A stretch of DNA of 64,000 nucleotides from contig NZ_JACIEN010000001.1 of the NCBI RefSeq assembly GCF_014196925.1, forward strand, positions 1,716,484 through 1,780,483, in the 5' to 3' direction. This document shows positions 36,949 through 45,399 of this stretch, in pieces. Origin of the DNA: Chelatococcus caeni. Its GTDB lineage: Bacteria > Pseudomonadota > Alphaproteobacteria > Rhizobiales > Beijerinckiaceae. The notes beneath the pieces were generated by a model. The model was given only the letters and a program-made list of their open reading frames with translations, was not told where the DNA came from and did no database searches. The position numbers and the translations under genes are program-made. Numbering within the stretch: the first letter of the stretch is position 1; each line of letters opens with the position of its first letter.

Positions 36949-37605
36949 ATGAGCGGCAAACGCGGCTTCGTCCTCAGGGACGCCCTGGAGAACGACATCG
37001 CCATGGGCCTTCTCAAGGCGGGAGAGCGGCTGGACGAGGCGACGCTCGCGCAGCGCTTCGGCGTCTCGCGCACGCCGATCCGCGAGGCCCTGCTGCAGCT
37101 CGCCACCACGGGCCTCGTCGAGATCCGCCCGCATCGCGGCGCGGTCGTCGCCCAGGTGGGCCCCTCGCGGCTCATGGAGATGTTCGAGGTGATGGCCGAG
37201 ATCGAGGGCATGTGCGGCCGCCTCGCCGCCCGCCGGGCCGACGGGAGCGACCTGACGGCGCTGGCGGCGGCACAACAGGATTGCCGCGCGGCTGCCGAGG
37301 CCGACGATACGGACGGCTACTACTACGCCAACGAGCGCTTTCACCACGCCATCTACCAGGCTTCCCGCAACGGCTTCCTTGCCGAGCAGGCCACACTGAT
37401 GCACCGGCGTCTCAAGCCCTATCGGCGCCTTCAGCTCCGGGTTCGTGGTCGCCTTCACACCTCGCTCGCCGAGCACGACGGCATCCTCGCGGCCATCGAG
37501 CGAGGGGATGCGGAAGCCGCCTCCCACCTGCTCAAGGCGCACATCATCATCCAGGGCGAGCGCTTCGGCGACCTTGTCGCCAATCTCGCCGAGCACACGG
37601 CCTGA
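36949..37605 (+). CDS. gtrA: GntR-family (FCD) regulator of the malonate operon
   Basis: A 218-aa regulator. The winged HTH spans residues ~8-70 (LDEATLAQRFGVSRTPIREALLQLATTGLVEIRPHRGAVVA), and an all-helical FCD domain follows with acidic/His positions (NERFHHAIYQ, HTSLAEHDGILAAIERGD) that usually bind a metal. By position it corresponds to GtrA of the Sinorhizobium malonate locus. ATG 36949 is chosen; an in-frame ATG at 36931 would add six residues. Confidence 0.75.
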   Translation: MSGKRGFVLRDALENDIAMGLLKAGERLDEATLAQRFGVSRTPIREALLQLATTGLVEIRPHRGAVVAQVGPSRLMEMFEVMAEIEGMCGRLAARRADGSDLTALAAAQQDCRAAAEADDTDGYYYANERFHHAIYQASRNGFLAEQATLMHRRLKPYRRLQLRVRGRLHTSLAEHDGILAAIERGDAEAASHLLKAHIIIQGERFGDLVANLAEHTA

Positions 37606-37799
37606 GCCGGCTGCGCGATTTAACGCTCGGCGAGCGTAAATACTGATTTGATCTGCGGAAGTAGCGGACGGTTAACCGACAACATGACCGTTCGTGGGGC
37701 GCATTGCACTGAACGCCACAACTTTCGGTAAGTTCACCTTTCATTACCCTCTGTCTCCTATCATGCAACAATCGGGGCAATAACGAGACAAGAGGAAGC

Positions 37800-38594
37800 A
37801 TGCGCAAGCTCGTCGGCCTGATCTGCGCCGCCGTCGTCGGCCTCGGCCTGCCAACAGCCGCGAAGGCGGAAGAACTGCGCATCGTCGGCACCGGCGACGG
37901 CATCGAGATCCTGAGCGCCGTGGGCGAGCTCTACATGGAGCGCCAGCCCGAAACGACGATCATCGTGCCGCCGAGCATTGGTTCCGGCGGCGGTATTCTT
38001 GCCGTCGGCTCGGGAAGGGAGATCCTCGGCCGAATCGCGCGTCCCCTGACCGACGCCGAAAAGGCGCAGGGCGTCGTCGCCGTCCCCTTCGTCAAGCTCC
38101 CTTCGGCCTTCTATGTCCATCGCAGCACCGGCGTCTCGTCGCTGACGGGAGCGCAGATCCGCGGGCTCTTCTCCGGCAGCATCGAGAATTGGCGCGAGGT
38201 CGGCGGAAACGACCTGCGCGTGCGTGTCGTGCGCCGCGAGGACCGTGACAGCACGCTCTTGGTCCTGCGCGCGACCATGCCCGGCTGGGACAAGCTCGTC
38301 TTCACCGAGAAATCGAAGACCGCCTTCACCACGCAGGAAGGCATCGAGACCGTGCGCGACGTGGAGGGCGCCATCGGCTTCGGCCCCTATTCCGCCAACC
38401 TGCCCGACGACCTCGTCGTGCTGAAGGTGGACGGCCTGTTTCCGACGGACGACGGTTATCCCAGCGCCAATGCGGTCGACATCATCTACAGCGAGAAGAC
38501 GGTGACCCCGCAGGCGCGCGACTTCCTCTCCTTCCTCTCCTCGCCGGAAGCCCGTGCGATCATGCGCCGCATGGGCGGCGTGCCCACGAAGTGA
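37800..38594 (+). CDS. PstS-like periplasmic phosphate/anion-binding protein
   Basis: A 264-aa exported binding protein (signal [24 protein letters not shown]). It has the PBP-like domain of PstS relatives: [39 protein letters not shown], then the phosphate-loop type [11 protein letters not shown] and [21 protein letters not shown]. It is shorter than PstS (~320 aa) and no pstCAB genes follow. Instead a chemoreceptor gene starts eight bases downstream, so it may deliver a ligand signal to that receptor. SD AAGAGGAA precedes ATG 37800. Confidence 0.8.
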   Translation: MRKLVGLICAAVVGLGLPTAAKAEELRIVGTGDGIEILSAVGELYMERQPETTIIVPPSIGSGGGILAVGSGREILGRIARPLTDAEKAQGVVAVPFVKLPSAFYVHRSTGVSSLTGAQIRGLFSGSIENWREVGGNDLRVRVVRREDRDSTLLVLRATMPGWDKLVFTEKSKTAFTTQEGIETVRDVEGAIGFGPYSANLPDDLVVLKVDGLFPTDDGYPSANAVDIIYSEKTVTPQARDFLSFLSSPEARAIMRRMGGVPTK

Positions 38595-38601
38595 GGTCTA
38601 C

Positions 38602-40641
38602 GTGAAAAGCCTGTCGTCGCTCGGCACGCGTTTCACCATCGCGATCGTCGCCACGGCCCTGGCGGCTTTCGCAGCACTGGTGGCGCTCACGGTCATGCGC
38701 CTCGATCGCGGGCTCAACCGGCAGGCGCTGCAGCTCGAGGCGCTCGCCGAAACGAAGCTCTCCGAGCGGCTCGATGCCGATGCCAAGCTCGCCGCCGCGC
38801 GCCTGCACAATGTCTTTGACGAGGTCACCTACCGCATCAACGCCATCGCACTCAGGGCCGATGTGGGGCGCGCCATCACGTCGCGAAACGTCGTTGCGAT
38901 GAGCGAACTGCTCTCGCGCGCCGCCGAGGTGGCCAAGATCGACGGCATCCTCGTCATCGACAACAAGATGCACGTCATGGGCTCGCACGATCAGTGGCTC
39001 GATATCCTCGGCGCCGATGACGCGCTGCAGAAGAGCCAGCTCGCCGATCGCATCCGCCCCCTTCTAGCAGACAACGACAGGCGCCGGCCGCGCATCCTCG
39101 AGGTGGTGATGCCGCTCGACGAACAGACGGCGACGGCCATCGGCGCCGTTGCCCCGGCCCCGGCCGCCGCCATCGTCGTCACGCCCATCTTCGACGATTT
39201 CGGAGACGTGGTGGCGGCGCTCATCGCCCACCGGGCGCTGCGCGCCAGCGAGCCTCTCCTCAACGAGTTCTCGCGCCTGACGAACACGGGCGTGGCCGTG
39301 CTCTCCGGGGACAGGATCGTCTCCCGCTCGGGCCTGCCGCCCCTGACGGGAAGCTTCTCGTCCCACACCAACAACAACCTGCTCGAAACCCCCGACGGAC
39401 ATTTCTTCGCCCGCTGCATCGGCTTCCCCGCGAACCTCCGCGTCTGCGCCCTCGCCCCGCGCACCGAGGCCTACCAGCTCAGGGACGAGACCGTGCGCAT
39501 CGGCGCAGCCGAGACCCGCGCGCTCGTCGCCTGGCTCGTCGGCGGCGCCAGCCTCGCGCTCATTGCCTTCGCCGCCATCGCCCTCGCCACCGCCCGTCAC
39601 GTCACCCGGCCGCTGGAGCGCATCACCGAGGCTGTCGGCGCCGTCGCGCAGGGCGACTGGCGCACCCACGTCTCCGGCGCCAACCGCAAGGATGAGGTGG
39701 GCGACATCGCGCGCGCCGTCGTCCTGCTCCAGCGCTCGCTGCAGGAACGCGACCAGTTGCGCACCCACGTCGCCTTCGCCGAGACCGTCAAGCAGCGCCG
39801 GGAGGCGCTGGAACAGGCCATCCACCGCTTCGACGAGACGATGCGGTCGGTTCTTGTGCGCGTCGGCGGCGGCATCGACACGATGGACGCCATGGCGCAC
39901 CAGCTCGCCGACGTGTCCGCTGCCGCCGAGAGGGAAGCCGTCGAGGCCGTCGCCGCCTCGGAAAGCACCGTCTCGAGCGTCACGCTCGTGAAGCAGGCGA
40001 CCGAGCAGCTCAGCACCTCCATCGCCGAGATCGCCGGCAAGGTGCAGGAGACGGCCACCGTGGTCGACGACGGCAATGCCGTCGCCCGCACGGCCACGGC
40101 CAAGGTCGACGGCCTTGCGGAGGCGGCGAGCAAGATCGGCGCCGTCGTGCGCCTCATCGACGAGATCGCGGCCCAGACCAATCTCCTCGCCCTCAACGCG
40201 ACGATCGAGGCCGCCCGCGCCGGCGATGCCGGCAAGGGCTTCGCCATCGTCGCCAACGAGGTGAAGGCCCTGGCCGGCCAGACGGCGAAGGCCACCGACG
40301 AGATCGCGAGCAAGGTCGCGGCCATCCAGGAGGCGACCGGCGAGGCGGTGAGCTCGATCGAGATGATCGCGCGCACCCTCGAGAACGTCATGGCGCATAC
40401 GAAGGCGATCGAGATCTCCATCGAGCGCCAGACCGTGGCGACGCAGGAGATCGCCGGCAGCGTCTATGCCGCCTCCAACGGCACGGTCGACCTGTCGCAC
40501 AGCGTCGATCGCCTCAAGGCGACGATCGGGGATGCCCGCAGCACCTCCGTCCACGTCGTCAACACGGCGACCGTCATGGTCGAGGAGGCCCGCCGCCTCG
40601 ACCAGACCGTCCGCACCTTCCTGACCGAAGTCTCGGCTTAA
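38602..40641 (+). CDS. Methyl-accepting chemotaxis protein
   Basis: A 679-aa transmembrane chemoreceptor. The first membrane helix is at ~10-32, a large periplasmic sensor region at ~33-302, the second helix at ~306-330, and HAMP (~331-385, [20 protein letters not shown]) follows. The signalling coiled coil has the invariant tip [20 protein letters not shown] around residue 525. No C-terminal CheR-docking pentapeptide is seen. The start is GTG 38602 after a GAGG site overlapping the stop of the PstS-like gene. The frame extends upstream, but that part is out of frame with the previous gene. Tight coupling suggests the binding protein is its ligand partner. Confidence 0.9.
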   Translation: MKSLSSLGTRFTIAIVATALAAFAALVALTVMRLDRGLNRQALQLEALAETKLSERLDADAKLAAARLHNVFDEVTYRINAIALRADVGRAITSRNVVAMSELLSRAAEVAKIDGILVIDNKMHVMGSHDQWLDILGADDALQKSQLADRIRPLLADNDRRRPRILEVVMPLDEQTATAIGAVAPAPAAAIVVTPIFDDFGDVVAALIAHRALRASEPLLNEFSRLTNTGVAVLSGDRIVSRSGLPPLTGSFSSHTNNNLLETPDGHFFARCIGFPANLRVCALAPRTEAYQLRDETVRIGAAETRALVAWLVGGASLALIAFAAIALATARHVTRPLERITEAVGAVAQGDWRTHVSGANRKDEVGDIARAVVLLQRSLQERDQLRTHVAFAETVKQRREALEQAIHRFDETMRSVLVRVGGGIDTMDAMAHQLADVSAAAEREAVEAVAASESTVSSVTLVKQATEQLSTSIAEIAGKVQETATVVDDGNAVARTATAKVDGLAEAASKIGAVVRLIDEIAAQTNLLALNATIEAARAGDAGKGFAIVANEVKALAGQTAKATDEIASKVAAIQEATGEAVSSIEMIARTLENVMAHTKAIEISIERQTVATQEIAGSVYAASNGTVDLSHSVDRLKATIGDARSTSVHVVNTATVMVEEARRLDQTVRTFLTEVSA

Positions 40642-40741
40642 AGCATCTTCGACCGGAGCGGCCGCCGGATCGGCGGAAGAAAACGCCAGATTCTCAAAAG
40701 GATAGGCGCTCTTTCTGATTCAATTGGTTGGAAAGAGCCGT
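40642..40741. repeat. Family E repeat, degenerate copy 1
   Basis: A ~100-bp repeat related to 46892-46992. Shared parts are the AAAGCATCTTC...GAAGAAAACG portion, ATTCTCAAAA.GATAG, and the imperfect hairpin GCTCTTTC(T)GATTCAATT...GGAAAGAGC. It lies between the chemoreceptor gene and the end of the converging reductase gene. Confidence 0.7.
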
Positions 40742-40754
40742 GGCGCCCGCCTGG

Positions 40755-41903
40755 TTATTCCCGGCGCATCAGCCGCCGTGCGGCGAAAAGCGTCTCCTGC
40801 AGCGGCCGCCGCGCCGCGGGCCGGCTCGCCGGCCGCGCGGCCGGCAGGCGGCCGGCGTCGTCCATCCCGGCCATCTGCGGAGCGAAGAGGCCGGCATCCT
40901 GCGGCACAGGCGTGCGGCCGGGCGTGCGCAGCAGCCGCGCCATCCTGTTCATGAAGGACATGCGCTGCTGGCTGGGCAGGAAGGGATCGGCGAAGCAGAA
41001 GGCCCCGGCCGACAGCGCCTTCAGCTTGACGGCGTCGACCAGCCCCGGCGCGCCGGCGACATAGACCATGTCCGACGGCCCGAGCAGCGGCAGGTAGTTC
41101 GTCGGCCGTCCCGAACGCACGAGCCCGCCCCCGCCCTGCTGCGCCGTCGCGATGACCTCGCGCGCACCGTGGTCGCGCAGCCAGTCGAGGGAGTGGCGCA
41201 TGTAGAGCCCGTCGAGGTCGCGTGCACCGGCGATGACGATGATGTCGCGGCGGGGCCGGGCCCGCACGGCCTCGCGCGCCACGGCCCAGATCGGTGCCCA
41301 GCCGGTGCCACCGGCAACCAGCACCATGAGGCCGTCGCCACGGCGAAAGAAGGCATGGCCGAACGGCCCCCGCACATCCACGCGATGCCCGGGCATGATG
41401 CTGCGGCCGAGTTCCGACGAGACGATGCCGTCCGGCAGCATGCGGATGTGGAAGACGAGTTCGTGCGCCGCGCGCGTGCCGTCCCAGCGCAGGGTCGGGC
41501 TGTAGTCGCGCGGCGGAAAGCCGGCGAAGGTGACGCTCACATATTGCCCGGGCAGGTAGTCGAGCGGGCTGCGCAGCTCGACGACCACTTCGACCACGTC
41601 GTGCGAGAGGGCGCGCATCGCGGCCACCTGGCCCGAGCGCTTGGTCGCTTCCGGCACCTCGTCATAGGTGATGACCGCATCCCCCTCGAGCGTCGCCTGG
41701 CAGGCGAGCACCGTGTCGCCCTCCCCGGTGCCCTGGTCGTCGACCGCCCCGGAGACGACGCGCACGCGGCAGGTCTCGCACTGCCCCGAGCAGCAGTCGT
41801 GCGGCACCGCGATCCAGCCCCCCATGGCCGCATCGACCAGCGTCTCGCCGACGCTGGCCCGAACCGTGCGTCCATTGACCGTCAGGTTGCACTTGCTTGC
41901 CAT
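40755..41903 (-). CDS. [2Fe-2S] ferredoxin-FAD-NAD(P)H oxidoreductase
   Basis: A 382-aa three-domain reductase. The N-terminal plant-type [2Fe-2S] ferredoxin domain has Cys37, Cys42, Cys45 and Cys68. An FAD-binding barrel follows (DYLPGQYVSVTFAGFPPRDYSPTL), then an NAD-binding domain (VLVAGGTGWAPIWAV). The layout is that of reductases feeding oxygenases or heme proteins. After about residue 320 comes a ~60-residue Arg/Pro/Ala-rich tail without known function. It starts 71 bases after the cytochrome b/EB_dh gene on the same strand and is likely its electron donor. Confidence 0.85.
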   Translation of the reverse strand: MASKCNLTVNGRTVRASVGETLVDAAMGGWIAVPHDCCSGQCETCRVRVVSGAVDDQGTGEGDTVLACQATLEGDAVITYDEVPEATKRSGQVAAMRALSHDVVEVVVELRSPLDYLPGQYVSVTFAGFPPRDYSPTLRWDGTRAAHELVFHIRMLPDGIVSSELGRSIMPGHRVDVRGPFGHAFFRRGDGLMVLVAGGTGWAPIWAVAREAVRARPRRDIIVIAGARDLDGLYMRHSLDWLRDHGAREVIATAQQGGGGLVRSGRPTNYLPLLGPSDMVYVAGAPGLVDAVKLKALSAGAFCFADPFLPSQQRMSFMNRMARLLRTPGRTPVPQDAGLFAPQMAGMDDAGRLPAARPASRPAARRPLQETLFAARRLMRRE

Positions 41904-41974
41904 GTCTCACCTCTGGCGCCGCATCCGCCCCGCGGGCGCGGCAGAACGGGACGCTGCGCCGGGCAGCGGGCGCA

Positions 41975-43744
41975 TCACTCGACGACCAGCTTGACGGGAC
42001 GCACGTGGCGCGTGTGCCGGGTCTGGGTGTGGTCGAAGACGGCGACCCACATGTAGAAGGGCTCGCCAGGCACGAAATCGACGTCGTACTTGCTGCCTGT
42101 GGCCAGGGCGCGCTTGGTCTCCAGCGTCCACCACCCGTCCGCCCAGCGGGCGGCACCGGTGACATCGGCGCGATCGCCGCTGTACTCGCCCATGATGAGC
42201 ACGCCGGGGATCACGGTGCCGACGGGGATGGCGGCATCGAGCTCCGGCGAATAGGGGGCCGTCTCCGCCTCCATCATCCACCACTGCGCGCCCTCGCTGT
42301 CGATGCTGTCGGGGTCGAGGTCGAAGGTCTTGAGCTTGGCGACGGTCTGCCGGTAATCGACCGGCAGGCGCTTCAGCTGCACGGGGCCGCGGTAGCCGCC
42401 CGGCGGCTCGGAGACGTAGTTGTAGACATAGAAGGCCTTGCCCGGATCGCCGGTGTAGCCGCCCTGGTAGCGGGCCGTCTTGTTCCAGTCCGCCTCCTTC
42501 GGCTCGATCGGCGGGCCGATGAACTGGTCGTCGACCTGGCCGAGCAGACCGCCGCGCGAGGCCTTCCACTGCCACATGTCGATGTAGCTGTCGTCGGTGG
42601 TGTAGTGCAGGCCGCGGTTGTTGAGCGCGCCCGGCTTGTCGGGAAGCGGCCGCGGGCCGAGATGGGTCGCCCCGCCTCCGCCGAAGGCCTGCGAGCGCGA
42701 GAAGATGACGGACAGCTTGTCCTCGTAGAAATTGAACACGTCCGCGGTATCGGCGTGATCGTGGATGAGGTGCCAGCCGTCCTCCCGCTTGATGAGCGGC
42801 AGGCGGCGCAGCGAGCGCGACGGATCCTGCCAGCGGAAGGCGAAGTAGATGTTGTCGGCATCCCGAACCGCCCGCACCTCGACGAGCGATTCACCGCTGC
42901 CGCCGAGATTGGCGCCCTGCTGGGTGCGGATGCGCACCGGGCCGGCCCGCCGCCAGGCGGGATCGTCGAGCACGCCGTCGAGCGTCGGCGCCTCGTCGAC
43001 GACGCCGACCGTCAGCGTGTCGCGCGTGCCCCAGTCGAAGGCGGCGATCGCGCCCGCGACCGGCACGCCGACCAGGACCGCCGTGAGCAGGGGGCGGGCC
43101 TTCATGCCGCTGTTGGCCACGAGCCGCGTCGGCCGGAACAGCCGCAGGATCTGCGCCCAGCCGCCGTAGAGGAAATGCGCGACGACGTGAACGACAATGT
43201 AGGCCAGCACGGCAAGGGCGCAGGCCGCATGGACGGCGACGATCCAGCCGCCGTAGCCGAGGTAGAGCGCGATACCGGTCGCCGTGAGGACGGCGACGAG
43301 CCCGTAGATCACCCAGTGCAGGATGACGTTGACGGCGCCCCAGCGCAGGCGGTTGGCGGCGGGCATGACGAGCGCCCGCGTCTTCTTCAGCGCCACCCGA
43401 TGGCGCAGGCCGCTGCGCAGCATGTAGAGCGCATAGGCCGTCGCGGAGAAGAAGAGGACGAGGCTGGCGACGAAATGGACGGTCCAGATCTCCCCCTGCG
43501 GCAGGATGGGCTCCAGCGCCTTGGAGATCACGGCCTCGGGCGCGTCGGCCGAGATGCGCAGGCCCGTCAGCAGGCTCGCCACCATGGCGATGGCGACGAG
43601 CCAGTGCAGGAAGATGGTGCCGATATCGGTGCGGGGCGGCCCCTCCCTGTCGCGGGTTGCGGCCTGCCTTGCCGCCCCGGCCGTGGCCCGTCCGGCCGGT
43701 CGGGATCTGTCGATCCCTTCTCGCAGATGTCCGATATCGGCCAT
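41975..43744 (-). CDS. Cytochrome b561-like / ethylbenzene-dehydrogenase heme-domain fusion protein
   Basis: A 589-aa membrane protein. Residues 40-200 form four hydrophobic helices with candidate heme-b histidines His47, His90, His143, His172 and His186/190, as in di-heme cytochrome b561/b-type subunits. A fifth helix at ~219-236 leads into a large non-cytoplasmic domain (245-589) like the heme-binding gamma subunit of ethylbenzene/DMSO-type dehydrogenases (PTLDGVLDDPAWRRA, VRDADNIYFAFRWQDPSRS). No molybdenum subunit is nearby. ATG 43744 is preferred to a GTG at 43753. Probably a transmembrane electron carrier paired with the adjacent reductase. Confidence 0.75.
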   Translation of the reverse strand: MADIGHLREGIDRSRPAGRATAGAARQAATRDREGPPRTDIGTIFLHWLVAIAMVASLLTGLRISADAPEAVISKALEPILPQGEIWTVHFVASLVLFFSATAYALYMLRSGLRHRVALKKTRALVMPAANRLRWGAVNVILHWVIYGLVAVLTATGIALYLGYGGWIVAVHAACALAVLAYIVVHVVAHFLYGGWAQILRLFRPTRLVANSGMKARPLLTAVLVGVPVAGAIAAFDWGTRDTLTVGVVDEAPTLDGVLDDPAWRRAGPVRIRTQQGANLGGSGESLVEVRAVRDADNIYFAFRWQDPSRSLRRLPLIKREDGWHLIHDHADTADVFNFYEDKLSVIFSRSQAFGGGGATHLGPRPLPDKPGALNNRGLHYTTDDSYIDMWQWKASRGGLLGQVDDQFIGPPIEPKEADWNKTARYQGGYTGDPGKAFYVYNYVSEPPGGYRGPVQLKRLPVDYRQTVAKLKTFDLDPDSIDSEGAQWWMMEAETAPYSPELDAAIPVGTVIPGVLIMGEYSGDRADVTGAARWADGWWTLETKRALATGSKYDVDFVPGEPFYMWVAVFDHTQTRHTRHVRPVKLVVE

Positions 43745-43753
43745 GCTCGTCAC

Positions 43754-43923
43754 CCGTATCGAGGAAGTCGGATCCGTGAATGCTGTTTTGATTTAAATTT
43801 TAATCTATCTTTTATCAAATCAGACCGGTCGCCAATAGCCAAGACTGATCGTGCGGCGAAATTCTGTGGTGCTGCGACGCCGTAGCCCTTGCAGATTCTG
43901 GAAAAAGGCTCAAAAGGGCGGCC
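43754..43923. promoter_or_regulatory. AT-rich divergent promoter region
   Basis: Between the cytochrome fusion gene and purU. A strikingly AT-rich stretch lies at 43786-43826, with inverted arms TTTGATTT and AATC/ATCAAA around TTAAATTTTAATC. This base composition departs sharply from the high-GC surroundings and likely marks promoter and operator DNA for one or both genes. No specific regulator site is recognised. Confidence 0.4.
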
Positions 43924-44787
43924 ATGTCACAGCCGCACTACGTCCTCACCCTGTCCTGCACTAACCGCCCCGGCATCGTGGCGGCGGTTTCGACGCATCT
44001 GTTCGAATCGGGGTGCAACATCCTCGACGCGCAGCAGTTCGACGACACCGAGAGCAACTGCTTCTTCATGCGGGTGGTCTTCAACCCGCTGAACGGCGCC
44101 CCGACGCTGGAGGAGCTCAGGCAGAGCTTTTCGCAGGTCGCCGAGCGCTTCTCCATGGCCTGGACGATGCGCGACAGGGCGGAGAAGAGGCGGGTGATGA
44201 TTCTCGTCTCCAAGTTCGACCACTGCCTCGTCGACCTGCTCTATCGCAGGCGCCTCGGCGAATTGCCGATGGATCTCGTGGCCGTGGTCGCCAACCACCC
44301 GCGCGAGACCTACGGCTCGCTCGATTTCGACGGCGCCGCCTTCCATCACCTGCCGGTGACGAAGGAGACGAAGCTCGAGCAGGAAACGCGCCTGTGGGAG
44401 CTCGTCCGCGAGACCGGCGCCGAGGTCGTCGTCCTCGCCCGCTACATGCAGGTGTTGTCCGACGGGCTCGCGGCCAAGCTCGCGGGGCGCTGCATCAACA
44501 TCCACCACTCGTTCCTGCCCGGCTTCAAGGGCGCCAAGCCCTATCACCAGGCGCATGCGCGCGGCGTGAAGGTCATCGGGGCGACGGCCCACTACGTCAC
44601 CTCGGACCTCGACGAGGGCCCGATCATCGAGCAGGACGTGGAGCGCATCAGCCACCGCGACACGCCGGACGACCTCGTGCGCAAGGGCCGCGACATCGAG
44701 CGGCGCGTGCTGGCCCGGGCCCTGCGCTATCACCTCGAGGACCGCGTCATCCTCAACGGCCAGCGCACGGTGGTGTTTACGGATTGA
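43924..44787 (+). CDS. purU: Formyltetrahydrofolate deformylase PurU
   Basis: A 287-aa enzyme that hydrolyses 10-formyl-THF to THF and formate, balancing one-carbon pools. The N-terminal ACT regulatory domain (residues ~5-85, [21 protein letters not shown]) is followed by a formyltransferase-fold catalytic domain with the conserved [20 protein letters not shown] and [19 protein letters not shown] motifs (catalytic Asn/His/Asp type). Length matches the family. It is monocistronic, with a 10-bp stem after the stop codon. Confidence 0.96.
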   Translation: MSQPHYVLTLSCTNRPGIVAAVSTHLFESGCNILDAQQFDDTESNCFFMRVVFNPLNGAPTLEELRQSFSQVAERFSMAWTMRDRAEKRRVMILVSKFDHCLVDLLYRRRLGELPMDLVAVVANHPRETYGSLDFDGAAFHHLPVTKETKLEQETRLWELVRETGAEVVVLARYMQVLSDGLAAKLAGRCINIHHSFLPGFKGAKPYHQAHARGVKVIGATAHYVTSDLDEGPIIEQDVERISHRDTPDDLVRKGRDIERRVLARALRYHLEDRVILNGQRTVVFTD

Positions 44788-44793
44788 TCACGG

Positions 44794-44817
44794 CCCGAGC
44801 GCCGCCGGGCGCTTGGG
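44794..44817 (+). terminator. Probable stem-loop terminator after purU
   Basis: Arms CCCGAGCGCC and GGCGCTTGGG (one G-U pair) enclose a 4-base loop, starting seven bases after the purU stop. No U-tract follows, so efficiency is uncertain. Confidence 0.4.
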
Positions 44818-44860
44818 AGAATTGGAAACAAAGGTCGCGCCGTTCAATGCACATGGTGCG

Positions 44861-44866
44861 TATAAT
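44861..44866 (+). promoter_or_regulatory. Consensus -10 box upstream of the small Asn-Pro-Ala-rich gene
   Basis: A perfect TATAAT in an AT-rich island (44855-44885), 138 bases before the ATG at 45004. No clear -35 hexamer is placed at 17 bp, so only the -10 element is claimed. Confidence 0.45.
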
Positions 44867-44941
44867 ATCAATATATATTCCGAATTGAACTGATCGCCGC
44901 ATCTGCAATTTCCATATCGAGAACAGACAGAACTTGCAGAG

Positions 44942-44997
44942 ACCTCTATTCCACGGATTGGCGACAGCCGCCATTTGCATGACGCATGAATAGAGGT
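44942..44997 (+). promoter_or_regulatory. Leader hairpin that sequesters a ribosome-binding site
   Basis: A perfect 10-bp inverted repeat, ACCTCTATTC (44942-44951) and GAATAGAGGT (44988-44997), encloses a second hairpin TGGCG-ACAGC-CGCCA (44959-44973). The right arm contains the AGAGG Shine-Dalgarno sequence, seven bases before the ATG at 45004, so pairing would hide it. This looks like a translational switch, for example a thermosensor or small-RNA target; the trigger is unknown. Confidence 0.5.
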
Positions 44998-45003
44998 TCG
45001 ACC

Positions 45004-45258
45004 ATGCCAAATCCCCCCAAGATCGCCCCGGAGCGCGGATACATGCCCGGAACGCACCTGCCGGGACAGAGCATTGCCGCCCAGGCCGATGCCTGGACGC
45101 GAGGTCTCACCCAGACCATCCAGCAGCTCCCGCCGGGCCAGCAGCACCTTGCCGTGAACCCGGCCAATCCCGGGATCGGCGCGGGCAACGCGGCCAATCC
45201 CGCAAACGCCGCCAACCCGGGAGCCGGCGCCAACAATCCCGGAAATGCCGCCGGCTAA
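45004..45258 (+). CDS. Small Asn-Pro-Ala-Gly-rich protein of unknown function
   Basis: An 84-aa protein without signal sequence or membrane helix. The N-terminal half is ordinary (MPNPPKIAPERGYMPGTH...DAWTRGLTQTIQQLP). The C-terminal third is low-complexity, built of NPxN/NPAN/NAAN units. ATG 45004 has an AGAGG site; an ATG at 44986 would lie inside the leader hairpin. Not recognised. An own promoter-like element and structured leader argue that it is a real gene. It is followed by a strong 16-bp stem-loop. Confidence 0.5.
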   Translation: MPNPPKIAPERGYMPGTHLPGQSIAAQADAWTRGLTQTIQQLPPGQQHLAVNPANPGIGAGNAANPANAANPGAGANNPGNAAG

Positions 45259-45330
45259 GGCGGAAGCAGTCCGGGCTGCGCCGGCCCTGCACCTATCGAC
45301 CGGCAGGTGACGGGCGCCCGCCGGGCAGCG

Positions 45331-45378
45331 AGGACGGCATCGCGCAACACGGATTTTCACGATGCGTGATGCCGTCCT
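45331..45378. other. Long intergenic stem-loop between converging genes
   Basis: Arms AGGACGGCATCGCGCA (45331-45346) and TGCGTGATGCCGTCCT (45363-45378) pair over 16 bp with a single G-U wobble and a 16-base loop. It sits between the small plus-strand gene and the converging aldehyde dehydrogenase. It may be a bidirectional terminator, although no T-run follows. Confidence 0.6.
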
Positions 45379-45399
45379 TCGACCGGCCCTATTGACCGC

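Noticed and set aside
37623-37637. Terminator hairpin after the malonate regulator (ACGCTCG/CGAGCGT)
   Set aside because: Allowing a normal loop leaves about five base pairs and no U-tract; too weak.
37738-37766. Pho box upstream of the PstS-like gene (CTTTCAT near 37738)
   Set aside because: Only one 7-mer fits; no second unit at 11 bp spacing.
45044-45258. Possible collagen-like or antifreeze repeat protein
   Set aside because: The NPAN units are too few and irregular for such a call; only low complexity is claimed.
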